Part shown: piece by piece, positions 35,784 to 47,678 of the stretch
Layout: each line of letters opens with the position of its first letter
Position numbering within the stretch: position 1 is the stretch's first letter
Assembly: GCF_008831285.2 (NCBI RefSeq)
Contig: NC_045149.1
Span: 60,001-124,000 of the forward strand
Direction: 5' to 3'
Origin: Nymphaea colorata
Taxonomy: Eukaryota; Streptophyta; Magnoliopsida; Nymphaeales; Nymphaeaceae
DNA length: 64,000 bases
Translations under genes and position numbers: made by a program
The notes under the pieces: generated by a model
Seen by the model: only the letters and a program-made list of their open reading frames with translations
Databases searched by the model: none
What the model was told of the DNA's origin: nothing

Positions 35784-37826
35784 CTGTTGCAAGCATAGGA
35801 TCTATGATAAACACACGAGAACCCTCAGGAAACTTTTCAGGCAGCCTGCATAGGAAACCCAGTGGAAGGGTCATAAGGAGAAGTATTTGTACAGAAACAA
35901 ACAACCAATTGCCTATTTGTTTCTTATTCTACCTATCTTCATGGCCTCTGTAAGGTTGCAGACCCTGAATGGTGCTGAAGCTTTTTCACAAGATGAAGGA
36001 AAAACATTTGCCTTTGAATGACTATTCTTACAATGGAATTATTCATATGTTGGGCCGCAGAGAGGACATGAAGAGGCAATGATAATTTTTGAAGAAATGA
36101 AGGCTTGTGGTATATTACCAAGTGTTCATACATATAGTAGTCTGATTTATGGATTTTGCAAACAATGTCATTTCTCAAAGGGCTTTGCTCTCTTAGAGGA
36201 AATGGCTTCTGTTGGAATAAAACCTAACATTATTTGTTACAGCATGTTCCTGAACGGGTTATCTAAGAACCAAGAAATTGAAATTGCTGTAAGATTTTTT
36301 CATAAATTGGCAGCTCTTGGCTATGACCATGATGAAGTTACATATGGCATCATAACTGATGGGTTTTGTAGAAATGGTGAAATGGCTATTTCCCACAACT
36401 ACCTGAATGCAATGGTTAAAAATAACATTGTGCCTGATATTTTCTGCTACACCAGTTTAATTCATGGATATAGCAGATGTGGGTGCCTACAGGAAGCTCT
36501 TAACGTCTTTATTCTCATGTAAGAAAATGGTATAGCCCCCAATGTTGTCACCTGCACCATTCTTGTTGATGCGTTCTGCAGGGATGGTCTCATTCAAGAA
36601 GCATTTAAGTTTTTAGATGATATGCTGGAAAGGGGCATCATCCCTAATGTAATACATACAACACAGTGATTGATGGACTTTGTAAGGAAAACAAGGCTTC
36701 TGAAGCATGGTCATTATTTCATGAGCTGGTAAAGAGGGGACTTGTTCCTGATAATGTTGTCTATGGCAGCATGGTTGATGGTCTAGTGAAGCAAAATGAC
36801 TTTAAAAATGCATTTGAGTTGTATACTAGAATGACAAAAGATGGAATTCAACTTAATGCAGTGACGTATACAATTTTTATACATGGTCTTTGGAAGAACA
36901 ACATGACACATGAAGCTATGAGTTTATTTAAGGAAATGATTAGCAAACAAGTGAATCCTGATACTGTTGCTTACACATCATTAATTTCTGCATATTGCAG
37001 GAGTGGAAATATGAAGAAAGCTTGGGAACTATTTTCTACAATGTTGTACAGTGGATTATTACCTGATGTTGTCACATTTACATGTTTGGTTGATGGATAC
37101 TGTAAGCTAAGCTGTTTGGTGAAAGCTTCAGCACCATTTCAGGGTCTACAACCTTACAGAGGCCATACTATCAGTCAGCTTTCGGGTAAAACAATCCCAT
37201 GCTAGAAGAATTATAACAATTGCAGAATAGGCATGCCATGACCCTATATTCACACCTAGCAATGCTAAAAATGTAATTAACAGGGTACATGAAGCCACTG
37301 TTATTGTACTAATGTGCCTATTCGTTTCACAAAATGATTACTGATAATGACTGACAATACTAGTTGTAAAAATGCATTAGATGTATCCACCAGATAGATG
37401 TACCATCCCAAGTTTAGTAATACTACTGCATGAGAATAGCAAAACCACAGGATATAAGGAACTGAAAACTTTCACGATTTGTGGTAGTATCCTAGAGCTT
37501 GATCTGTTCTCTGTTCTGCAAGGCAGCAAGTTCGGAAGGGTTAACCAAGAAAAAAAAGGAGTAGCAATCCATACTTGTTCAAGTATACTTCCAGTTGAAG
37601 AGTCGCCTCATCTCTATATACTCTTGAACCAGATGAAATCAATAACATCGCCGTGAGACACACCAAAACAATTGCATAAACAAGCTGACAGAAACCCAGA
37701 GGACAATGGAACACACATGCACCTATACGATGCATGTATTATACCTATATGATAAGTCTTTGTTGCAGGCAAGCTTGATGAGGCATATTCTGCAAGAATA
37801 AGCCCAGCCCTTAAGATGGGGATCAC
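35784..37826 (-). pseudogene. UPP: Uracil phosphoribosyltransferase, three-exon fragment
   Basis: UPRT makes UMP from uracil and PRPP in pyrimidine salvage; the plant single-domain enzyme is plastidial. Minus-strand exons: 37826-37745 (VIPILRAGLILAEYASSSLP then ATKTYHIG), 37620-37575 (RDEATLQLEVYLN) and 35845-35784 (LPEKFPEGSRVF, IIDPMLATG). All three have GT-AG borders and compatible phases (K of NKLPEK is split across the last intron). The PRPP-binding loop DPMLATGGT is cut by the final donor. Exons before VIPILR (N-terminal catalytic part) and after the loop were not found within about 4 kb, so the gene appears truncated at both ends, with no stop in the parts seen. The larger intron holds a PPR pseudogene on the other strand. 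The family call is firm; calling it a pseudogene is inference from the missing exons. Confidence 0.75.
35930..37205 (+). pseudogene. P-class pentatricopeptide repeat (PPR) protein, decayed
   Basis: PPR proteins bind organellar RNA through tandem 35-residue helical repeats. About eleven repeats can be read, with typical ends such as PNIICYSMFLNGLSKN, PDIFCYTSLIHGYSRCG, PDTVAYTSLISAYCRSG and PDVVTFTCLVDGYCK. Repeat type is P-class, like Rf-type or Rf-like PPRs; no E or DYW extension. Lesions: a frameshift just before the repeat starting EAMIIFEEMK (about 36075), an in-frame TAA at 36520-36522, and a one-base loss near 36652 that shifts frame before VIDGLCKE. Upstream (35939-36000) more repeat sequence is present but scrambled; there is no start codon or targeting peptide. 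After about 37130 homology ends. It is intronless, as usual for PPR genes, and lies antisense within the UPRT intron. Confidence 0.88.
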
Positions 37827-38430
37827 CTGCCAAACAAAGATACGTCAGGAGTTCATACTCTAGCTATCAAACCAGGAAGTTTCTCCATTCTCATAAAAAC
37901 CAAAAAGAAAATCACAGGGATAACTTTGGGCTTCCTTTTATTCTCTCTATAAAGGTTTTGGACACTAGAGAAACCAAAATCCCCCATCAAACGCGGGTTT
38001 AGACATAGATAGAGCAACCAAGAAAGAGAGAGAGACGGAGACAGAGACAGAGAGAGAGAGAGGGAGAGATGGACGGCAGAGCCACACCTGGAACAACCAC
38101 AACGGAGAAGCTGGTCGAAGCAGGAGAAGGACGTCGCAGAAGCAGGTTGATGCCAGAGAAATGGGACACTGCCGGAGCAGGATGTGTGGCCTTTGAGTTG
38201 GATGTCACTGGAGAAGCGGAGAAGCAGAGAGCACACGCAGGGCGGCAGGAGCGCAGAGCACTGAGCACAGCTGCACAGGCGGAGAAGAGAAGGAGAAGTC
38301 GAAGAGACCGAGAGAGGGAGAGTCGGAGTCGGAGAGAGGGAGAACGAAAAAAAAGGAAACCCTAGTCCCTAAACTTTTATCCCGCCTACGAAGAAGTGAG
38401 CTGAACGCCTGAACCGGTTTTTTTAAAACC
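37827..38430. other. GC-richer segment with GA microsatellite, no supported gene
   Basis: A GA run lies at about 38023-38068. Frames on both strands (plus 38069-38365; minus 38236-37853) overlap one another. The minus-strand one is Ser/Pro/Ala-rich and sits where the transit-peptide exon of the UPRT gene could be, but it lacks an ATG start and a donor I can link to the next exon. Left unannotated as a gene. Confidence 0.35.
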
Positions 38431-38612
38431 GGTATGTTAATCGAGCCGAGTCGAGCTTTAATGAGTCCACTTGAGTGAACTCGAACTCAACTCGATTAGT
38501 TAAATGAGTCGACTCGTGAACTCGAGCTCGACTCGTTTAACTAATGAAGCAGCTCGAACTCGCTTACGAGTGGAGCTCGAGTAGCTTGACTCGTTGTGCA
38601 CCCCTACCGAGA
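38430..38612. repeat. AGCTCGA-rich dispersed repeat
   Basis: Another member of the family seen at 605-980. It ends where Ty3/gypsy coding remains begin. Confidence 0.65.
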
Positions 38613-38711
38613 ACGAGTTACCAGATACATGGGAGGACCCTGAGGATATCCAGAGGCGATTTCCGTCATTCACACCTTGAGGACAAGGTGTTCTTGGAAG
38701 GGGGAAGTATT
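38613..38711 (+). mobile_element. Ty3/gypsy polyprotein C-terminus and polypurine tract
   Basis: Reads ELPDTWEDPEDIQRRFPSF and then, after a one-base frame change, LEDKVFLEGGS: the C-terminal integrase/chromodomain end of plant gypsy polyproteins. GGAAGGGGGAAG at 38697-38708 is the polypurine tract that primes plus-strand synthesis, directly before an LTR. The 5' part of the element is missing. Confidence 0.75.
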
Positions 38712-38955
38712 TGTTACGATCCATATAAGGATCATGAGGTCCAGTAGGAGTCTATTTTCATTATGTTTTTATGTTACTTTTCCAGTATGGATCTGCTTTC
38801 AGTAGGAGTTGGCCCGGTCCGGACCCACAGCTGCTTATATTTAAGCTTGTGTTTTTCCCTAATTAAGCATGATTAGAAGTTGGCTTTTCTCTCTCTCTCT
38901 CTCTGTTTCTCTTGCCTTCTCCCCTTTAATGCCCCTTGTTAGCCGACGGCTAACA
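38712..38955 (+). mobile_element. 3' LTR of the gypsy element
   Basis: 244 bp from TGTTACGATCC to GGCTAACA; the 5-bp ends TGTTA/TAACA are inverse complements. It contains TTATATTTAAGC as a likely TATA region and a CT run. The TA-rich hairpin island starts at its outer edge. Confidence 0.7.
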
Positions 38956-40240
38956 AATATGTACCCTTAACCTCTGATAGTATAGTAGGTATATAGCTAT
39001 TATTAGGCATATACCAGTATTATACTACCCATACACGTATAATACCGTATAACATTGGTAAGGTGTACTGTTTTATCAACTATTGGTATTTACATAGACC
39101 TATTATATATAGTGAATAAACAAATTATTCACTATATAATTGTATATAGCATGGTCATATGTTATATACAATTGCACGTTATTAATATATGTTTTTGGGT
39201 CTGTATAGGTATGTAGAGCATATATACATAGCACTATTGTTTAATATAATAGTATATGGGATGTGCTTACAATAGATTATTATAAGGTTGCAGTATAATC
39301 TATAGTTAATGGCTGTGGTACCTCTTAACATATTACAATGTGTGGTCGTAATACTTGAACATATAATACTAAAGTTATTCAGTAACATGACACCATGTTA
39401 CTGGAGCACCTGTCATGTTACATATGATAGGTACTTTAGGGGTAAATATATAGACGTTGGTTATATGATAAGCCCTTTTGTGTATATATCACCACTGTAT
39501 GGTACATTACTGTATATGTCCAGGTGGCTCATATACCGTTTAGGCCTTCATTATCCTTACAAGAGGGTCTACACCTGGTCTCGTCTTATTGGGTAACATC
39601 TAGCCCTATGTTTGACCGCAATTATTTACTATAGTATATTGTTCCATATAACAAAGGTTATCCTGATAACATGAGGTCTGCTTAATTCCAAGAGTTCAGC
39701 AAGCATAACATGTGTTTAGGTTCATAGCATGTATATAGTTAATATACATGCTAAGTATATGATGGAGTATAATTGTATAAATTAGAATAGTACATATTAG
39801 AGTATAACCCATCAGAACAATCCACATCCCTCAATACGTAACTGTATATATCACATACGGTTATATTTACCTATATCAGTAGTGTAAACCATACTAACAA
39901 TGTACTATATTATAACATAATATAGTAATAGCTGTTCTGGTACACGTATATACCAGAACAGCTATAATGTATGGTTTATACGTAGGGTATATGTTCAACA
40001 ATGTCCAAATATATACCCTTATATGTTTAACTATTATAAGTATAGGGTCTAACCCCTATACTTATAATATTATAATAAATACCAATGTCCCCAACTATAG
40101 TGTTAATATATATGTTATACTACACCATGTACCCATTATATATTATAGTCATAACCATATACAGCTATTATTAGGTATACACTATTATCCATATACAGCT
40201 ATTATACATTACAATATAATGTCCATATGTCATGACATAG

Positions 40241-40308
<68 letters not shown>

Positions 40309-41066
40309 CTATTATAGGGCATAAACTATAATTATATAATACAGTATGTTACCAATAATGAGTTATTAGTCTATGTCATGACATATGTACATACAACCAT
40401 GTGTACATATACAATAACACTATGTGTTATAGTATATAACTGGTATGGCTGTACATGCTGTATTATACTGTCATAGGTATCTATCGTATAGTCCTATTAT
40501 ACATATACCTTATTGTGTACATATGATACTTGACATATAATTATATGATCATGTCTGGTATCTAATAACATGTCCCATATTATGTAATATGATAGTCTAG
40601 TATATACCATAATGTATATATGTGTATAACATAGGGTACTATAAGCATATTCCAGAGAATAACAGTATATCATACAATAATAGTGCCTGTACTATAACCA
40701 GTATAGGATGGGTCCTTTGTTATACAGAGATTACCATATATATAAATGGTCGCCTTATCTGTTTAGTGTTAAGTATATATAGGTGACCTTACCATGTTGT
40801 GTATATATTCCTTATACATAGACATATATATTACAACTAACTATGTAGAGGACAATGATGGTTGTATAATAGTGTATACAACTTATAATGTTGTATACAG
40901 GTAATATATGTATATCAGTACTATACCTGGGATAGTACTGATATAATATAGCATGCTATATTATATAGACTATATAATATGTAGTACAACATATTATGGT
41001 ATATAGGGTTATGACCACCGTAGACTATAACCCTATATAACAGTATAATAGTACATACTACTATAT
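38956..41066. repeat. TA-rich island dense in perfect hairpins
   Basis: About 2.1 kb of TA-biased but not simply periodic sequence. Exact inverted repeats include: 39928-39942 with 39951-39965 (15-bp arms, 8-nt loop); 40033-40047 with 40054-40068 (15-bp arms, 6-nt loop); 40912-40924 with 40932-40944 (13-bp arms); a 26-bp perfect palindrome at 40941-40966; 41001-41012 with 41027-41038; and a (TA)n hairpin at about 40236-40315 closed by AGTCTGTATA/TATACAGACT. TATGTCATGACATA occurs at about 40216 and 40374. No coding frame is credible. It borders a gypsy LTR on the left and a truncated ALBA-type gene on the right. Confidence 0.85.
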
Positions 41067-41273
41067 TGCCACGTTTGTATTAATACTCTGCAATTGACTT
41101 CCATCCTGAAGATGGTGCATTAAGTTTATGCCAGGAATATGGATGTGAAGAAGTTTCTTTGTCAGATATACTTGGGATTTCTTCTTTTATTAAGTAGGCA
41201 AACGAACAGATGTTGAATGGCTTTGATTATTATTTGCTCCTTGAATTCACAATACATTTATGTTCTTATGCAG

Positions 41274-41898
41274 ATACCAGCCACCTTTACCTGCAGATCA
41301 AGTCAAGCCATTGAATGACTTTGATTATGGAGGAGGTATAAACTATCTTGTGTGCTTCAAACACTAGTTAAATAGAAGTCTCTACAGGCTTCAATATTTT
41401 CAGAGGCCTCTCCTGGTGGAGGTGGTAGAGGTCATGGTTCTCGTGGATGGGGGTGAGGGAGAGGTAAAGGCAGTCCCTTTAATTTTCTCAAGTCTGTAGT
41501 GTTTTATTGGTATGCTGCCTCCGATTATTGAATGGGTTGCAGGAAATGGTGATGCTGACGGTGAACATGTGAATGGTGGCTGGGACAGAGGCCGAGGATA
41601 CAACCGTGGTCATGGGCGTGGTGGCTACCGTGGACGTGGGAGAAGCTATGGTGGCCCAGCTGATACCCATCATGAAACCAATGCTTGATGATGAAGCACC
41701 CGTCTATGGTAGAGGTGGTGCGGGTGCATCCTGCTAACTTCAAAAATAGTCTTGCTCTGAAAGTGCTTTTTGTAATTTACACTGCCTGACTTGTTTCACA
41801 CTATTGCAGGGCACAGTCGTGGCAGGGGACGTGGACGTGGAAGGGGTCGTGGATCTAATGGTTCAGTTAATGTAGCTGTCGGCACTGTAGCTGCATAG
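41274..41898 (+). pseudogene. C-terminal RGG tail of a long ALBA-type nucleic-acid-binding protein
   Basis: Four exons can be read: 41274-41335 (YQPPLPADQVKPLNDFDYGG), 41404-41463 (EASPGGGGRGHGSRG), 41543 to about 41720 (GEHVNGGWDRGRGYNRGHGR, GGYRGRGRSYGG) and 41810-41898 (HSRGRGRGRGRGRGSNGS to a TAG stop). The sequence after the ALBA domain in long plant ALBA proteins has this YQPPLPADQVKP linker and RGG repeats, which bind RNA. The ALBA domain exons themselves are not present; upstream is the TA-rich island. Lesions: TGA inside exon 2 at about 41454 (after RGWG) and a frame change near 41688, where a DDEAPVYGRGG segment continues in another frame. I am sure of the RGG protein, less sure of the family name. 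Confidence 0.65.
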
Positions 41899-43741
41899 CT
41901 GGTTGATCATCTTTGAGCAGTTCTATACTTTATGCTTTCCTGGATGCCTGCTCCCAAGTTCATGTTTGTTGTTAGTTTTTTTTTAATTCTTAACCTGAAA
42001 TTTGTATTTTTATTCTGAATGATGGTCGGTTTTCTCGCGTGGCTTTATGTCTTGTAGGTCTTTAGTTTCAGAGAAATCAACCTTATTATGTAACCTATTG
42101 TACAATTAACTGACGGAGCAGCACGTTCTTTTATTCATTTTTTTACCATATGAAATCTTCCATTTTTTCTCAATCTTATTAGCTTGTGGCTGATTTTTTT
42201 TCTGAAGTTTATGTATTCTCGAATTGCGTGAACCAAAAATCAAGTCGATTTTGTTATATAAAATTTTCATTGTGAAAAGTGAGGCTACGCGATCATGGAA
42301 TTTTTATGTGATCGCTTTTTTAAGTCAATCGTCAGAAAGGCAAATCTGTTTTCAAAGGGGATCCAACATTTATTGGTGGTTCTTGAATGAAACTTCAAGG
42401 AACTTTTTTCACAACAAAGTGACAAGTTTTCTATATGTAGGACTCTCAGGCTCTTTTATCTCAGTAACACTTTCTCAATTAAAATCGAGTACTTCATGCC
42501 AGCCAGACCATTTAATACAAGTGACTTAAATATCATTTGTCATACGTAAGCTCGAGTTACATGTCAAGACACCAGGCCTCATCAAATTGCAACTCTTCAG
42601 CTTTTAAATCTCTGTACATCAAAAAAAGTGCTTACGACGACTTTTTGATTTTTTTGTCACACATATGCAATTTGTTTTTAGTAAGGGAAAAATCAAAGTT
42701 ACAAGTTGAGTATAATCTGAAGATTTGTGTTACTATTTTAACGCGGTTTATTTTGGTAGAGTTAAACTTGGGTTGTCTTTCCCTGATGATGTGAGAGTGT
42801 GACTTTTTCTTTTTTTCAGATATCAAACTTTTTTATATATTTGTGAATCACCAATCTTTTACATCCCACATATTGAAGGTTTGATCTAAAAAAAAATACC
42901 CAAAAATAAAACAAATGTCTACTCATTGACTAGGAGTTAAGAGCAAGATGAAATCTCGGGAACTTATTTTGTCTATGTTATATGGGTACCATTCTCATGG
43001 TTGCACGATGCCAATGGCCAAGAAAGGAGATGTTCCAGGTCAGCTGTTCGATTATGACCAAGAGTGGTACGTCATTTTGGGATCTTAGACTAAAGACTTT
43101 AGATCCTCAATCCCGTGGATTCGAAAGATGACGAGGAAATCAAATCTCTGGTTCTCTAATTGCAGTTGGTTAGAATAATCAATCACTCCCTAAACACGAG
43201 TACTGAATGTCATGTAGTTTGTGGTTCGATGGATATTTTCATGGGTAAATCTTAACCTAAATCGCTAAGTCCACACAAAAAGTGGAAATTTATATAAGTG
43301 GGTCCACACTGGGTGGGTTTTCTTTGCTGAAAGTTAAACTCCTTTGAAACCATTGGTAAGTAAACAAATTATGTCTGTCCAAGTCTTAGAATACGGATTC
43401 AAATTCTCTACTATAGAATTGGTGTTAAGCTTAGAGTTGAATTACTTGAGTTGTCTCTCTCTATGGAGCATAAGGGGCTGCTTGATGATGTTAACATTTT
43501 CTTGTTATTTTATGAATCTGCTTGAAAGATTGAAGAAGATTCAATAACAAACAGTTGTTGTAGCCAAAAGGCCTCCTAAATAATCGGACAATTTAACACC
43601 ATCCCCTACATGGTCTTGAAAGGGTCAGCTTTGGCTTGCCATGGCACTAACACTGACCATCGGTGAAAACAATTCTCTTCTGATGCAGTGTTGTGCATCC
43701 ACTGAGAAGATTCGTTGCAACTTTGTTTGTCTTGAAATAAA
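41899..43741. other. 3' flank of the ALBA-type fragment and intergenic sequence
   Basis: AT-rich, with short frames lacking domains. Nothing further supported. Confidence 0.45.
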
Positions 43742-44781
43742 ATGGCGTCTGAGATGACACTTTCCCCGTATCTCTCTCACTTTCTCTATCAAGATTCATT
43801 CCTTTTCACTCTCTCTCTCCCTTTCTCCTTCTTGAGGTCTCTAAGGATTTTGGTGATTGTTGGTTCTGGGATTGGAGGTGTTGCAACAGCCCTAGGCCTT
43901 CACAAGTATAAAATCTCTCTCGCTCTCTCGGCCTTTTGCTCTCTCTCTCTCTTTCTCTATATATATGTGTGTGTGTATATATATACACACAGCTTTGTTT
44001 GAATATGGTACCTCTGTTATCCAGACTTGGATTGAGAAACTTGGTCTTGGAGTCGGCCGATAGCCTGAGAGACAGTGGGTTTGCTCTCACACAGTGGAGC
44101 AATGCCTGGAAAGCCATGGACGCTTTCGGTGTTGGGGATCTACTTAGACAACACCGCACCCAACTTTGCAGGTGCTACACTTGTTCCTTCTTAATCTTCT
44201 TTTCTCTACTTTGGAACTAATCTTAATATTTTGGTCTGTATATATCCAAGAACACTTATTCAAGTCTCAGTTATGAGAAAACAGACGATGTTTAGAATCT
44301 AATGACACTAATGATGTTGGAGCTGTAGTGTAATTTGTTACTACTATTTGCTATAAGTATTTATAGATATTATGACAAAAACTTTAATTCTCCACATACA
44401 TAGATTACATAAAATATGTTGTTTGTTTCCTAAGTTCATAAGTTGGATAACTTTGTGCAGGTTGACAGTCACTTCTAATGTCATTGGAGAAACCATAACA
44501 AACTTACCCTTCACCAGGTCTGGAGAAAGGTAAGAAAATGTTGGGTATAAACCTGTGGGAAGGCCACCATGGTTATACCAGGTCAAACACACTAGGTTTC
44601 CCTCATATCCGCCTCTCCTTTCTTTCTTCTTCTCTAACTCTTTTTTGGTAGATTGGCTCATTTTGGTAAATATGGCTTTTATTAACCATGAGTTTGGGTT
44701 AACCCATTGTTAGCTACATAATGTAGCTACAGTTGTCAAGGATTGTAGAAGTGAAAATCTATTTTGCCTATAAATAAATAA

Positions 44782-44846
<65 letters not shown>

Positions 44847-46623
44847 TATAAGAGAATTTAAATATGTCAGATGGCCCAAGGTTGCTGGACAGTTTTTAGG
44901 AAAATATAAATTGTTGCTGAAAACACCACAACCATTGCCACATAAATATAAGTCGTCTTTAATGCCTTGACAACTGTCTTTTAAATGACTTTTTTTTTTT
45001 GAAAAAAAGTTAGCAATCAATGAAATGGGTTTGCTCAAAATAACCCCAAAAATAATGAAAAGTTGGTAGTCAAATTGAATTTTGTTACAAACTAATACAA
45101 CTCAATTTAGACGTGTTCTTTTTGTGACTCTTTTATCAACTTTTGGACATTTGAAGCACAATGCATAATGGAAATTCTTTGAAAGAAATTTCATGCCGGA
45201 AGGCCGAAACAGCTCTCCTGATCATCATGTTCTAGATGTCACAAATGGAATTTTTCATACGGAATTATTATGTGAAAAAATGAGTGAGCATCAATTATAT
45301 TGGTACATCTGGATGAAAATAAAGTAGCCTAACTTGGGCGGCCCTAAGAAAACATGGGTTTAATAAATAACCGAGGGGACAACTTTCTTTGCAGCAATGA
45401 CGTTGAAGTGGGGTGTGTAAGCCGACAGATGCTGGTGGAGACTCTACGAAAGCAGCTGCCGGATGGGACCATCAGGTTTGGATCCAAGGTGGTATCCATA
45501 GAACAAGATGGGAAGTCATGTCCGATCCATTTGGCTGATGAAGCACTTATTAGAGCTAAGGTATATCTTTTCATTGCTTCAAATGTTTAAAGAGTCATAA
45601 GACTACACGCTGCTTAGATATCAACAAAACATATATTATCTAGATCTCATTTGGATCCAGACAAGGTCTTGCCGTTCTGAAACTGGATACAAACGGGTTC
45701 TTGCCCGATTCAGCTGGATATCCATGACTCTCTCCGAATGTCATCTAATGGGATGTTCTCTATAAACTTTCAGGTGCTGATAGGTTGTGATGGTGTGAAA
45801 TCTGTTGTTGCCAAGCTGCTGGGGTTTCCCGGGCTTGTCTTCACAGGAAGCTCATCCATAATAGGACTCACATTGTTGCACATTACCCAGAAGGCCATGG
45901 GCTTGAACCATGGTTTGCTCAGTTCTTTGGCAATGGCTCTCGTTTCGGGATCTTGCCTTGTGATGAGAGAACGATCTATTGGTTCTATACTCTTTCTTTT
46001 AGCCCTCAAGGTATAAGAACCACGACCACACAACCTCTTTGTCTTTTAATTTATTGAAACATGAATTGATTAGGGTAATATGAGCTTGATCTAGTCACCA
46101 AGCCATGTATAAACCAAGGAGATCATATGCCCCTCCTAACATTCCCATAACACTTAGATAAACACACATAAATGGTCTTATGAACAACGAATTGTTTACA
46201 TATTAGAGACCATCTAACCAAAATTTAGTTTGATCATAGTATGGAAGATTGGTGGTTCTTATTTTGTCAATCCTATACAATAATGCAATACTGTTGAGTG
46301 TTGGCTTAGACTGGGACAGATTATTAATGCAGTTGGCTTTAATGATTTAGGCATTCCACAGTATAATATGAAGTGAGATTCTGTTTTCGAAAACAAAAAT
46401 TGCACAAACTGAAGTCTCATTCTTTTCCTCATCGGTTGCAGATGATGCAACAACGAAAGACGACCCGCTGAAGCTGAGATAAATTGTTTTAAGTGGAATA
46501 GAGGGGGCACTGAAAGTAGTGAGTATCGTAGAAGACACCGACCTAAACTCCATAATGTGATCACCACTGAGGTACAAGTCACCATGGACGATGCTCTGGG
46601 GTCATGAGCTCTGCAAGGGAAAG
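43742..46623 (+). pseudogene. FAD-dependent monooxygenase (MO1/zeaxanthin-epoxidase-like), decayed
   Basis: Flavoprotein hydroxylase family related to plant CTF2/MO1 proteins. Exons: 43742-43905 (start ATG; Rossmann motif VIVGSGIGGVATALGLHK), 44025-44171 (LVLESADSLRDSG, WSNAWKAMDAFGVGDLL), 44461-44529, 45395-45560 (VSRQMLVETLRKQLPDGTIR, SKVVSIEQDG), 45774-46010 (VLIGCDGVKSVVAKLLGFPG, the second FAD motif with GCDG) and 46442-46623. Introns keep GT-AG borders and phase. Lesions: a frame change near 45880, after which YPEGHGLEPWFAQFFGNGSR continues in another frame; another near 46480; and TGA near 46557 before SPLRYKSPWTMLWGHELCKG. The last exon with the GD...P FAD-ribityl motif is absent. CT- and TA-rich sequence fills intron 1. 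No intact product is possible without several corrections. Confidence 0.88.
44784..44850. repeat. TA microsatellite in an intron
   Basis: (TA)n with single interruptions inside intron 3 of the monooxygenase pseudogene. Confidence 0.95.
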
Positions 46624-47678
46624 GTGGCAAATGCTAACATTGTGAAATTGACAGAAGGATGACTTGTTCTTTTTAAAGGGAAAATATGAAGGATGAGCTA
46701 ATGTGCTTCTTAAAAAGAGTTCATCTTTTGTCACTGTCACCATGATCAACAGCTCGCTAGTTATGCACAGTAATCTTTCGTAAGTAACAAAAAGAAACTG
46801 AAACTTTTATCCTCTACGACGTTTGAATGGGGAAAGGACAAAAAAGAAGCAGTCATCTCAAACCATTTTTTTCGCCGCTGAAATATATCAAAGTGCATAT
46901 TTGAATGTTGAGATGTAGGTGTTATGAGACAACTGACCAGGTCGTACTCGTTTCACCTTATGACAAAATTAATATTTTTGGGTGAGTCCAAAAAGTACTG
47001 ACTTAAATAGTCGCACGTTTGTTTGGTGTCTTACATCTATGAGACGGGGTCCATTTCGAACAAGTTATCTGGGTGTTCCTTTGCTTGACCAATTGATCCA
47101 CGGACGAATAGTTCAAGACAGTCAATTACCATGGACATCAAGTCTCAAGCCATTCATCCATTGTCATATACACTATGTTTGTTTGAGGTGGACATGAATC
47201 CATGATCGCACCAGCAAGACGATGCTTGGATTGTCATTCCAACTTAATCGATTCCCATCAAACAAGCCCTTCGAAGCAAACCTGACTACAACTAAAGTTT
47301 GGATTTGATATCCAACCCAATCAATTTCTCAGCTTCATATCCTGTTGTAGCTTTGCCTTCAAATAGAAAAGATAAGTACTTATGGTGTAACCATCAGATA
47401 GAAAAATGTAACACGGATTATTTGGATCTTGAACTGTGAATTCCAAATCTGATTACGTACGATCCGGTAGTCCTAGACTCAAACCGGTTTCTGCTGGATG
47501 ATCGTTTCGGAAGCGCTTTCGAGATACTCGATTATTGCCCGAGTCTCTAGAACCGTTTCAAAAGACAAAGGAAAAAGGAAGACCACCGGGCCTTGAGTCG
47601 TTTTCTCGTTCTTCAAGTTCTCTCTCAGTCCCTCCCCCCTTCTCTCTGAGCTTATTCGCAGGGCGAAAGCAGGAGAAG
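46624..47678. other. Intergenic and 5' flank of the RPN3 fragment
   Basis: No coding exon seen. The last 150 bp before 47679 are CT-rich and less AT-rich, as in a plant 5' UTR; no clear TATA box. Confidence 0.45.

Noticed and set aside
38069-38365. Plus-strand Arg/Glu-rich frame and minus-strand Ser/Ala-rich frame as a plastid transit-peptide exon of the UPRT gene
   Set aside because: Minus-strand frames lack an ATG and a matching donor; the plus-strand frame reads GA microsatellite. Position alone is not enough.
43742-46623. Annotating the monooxygenase as an intact gene using alternative splicing around the frame changes
   Set aside because: Three separate lesions and a missing last exon would have to be bypassed; no splice sites do this.
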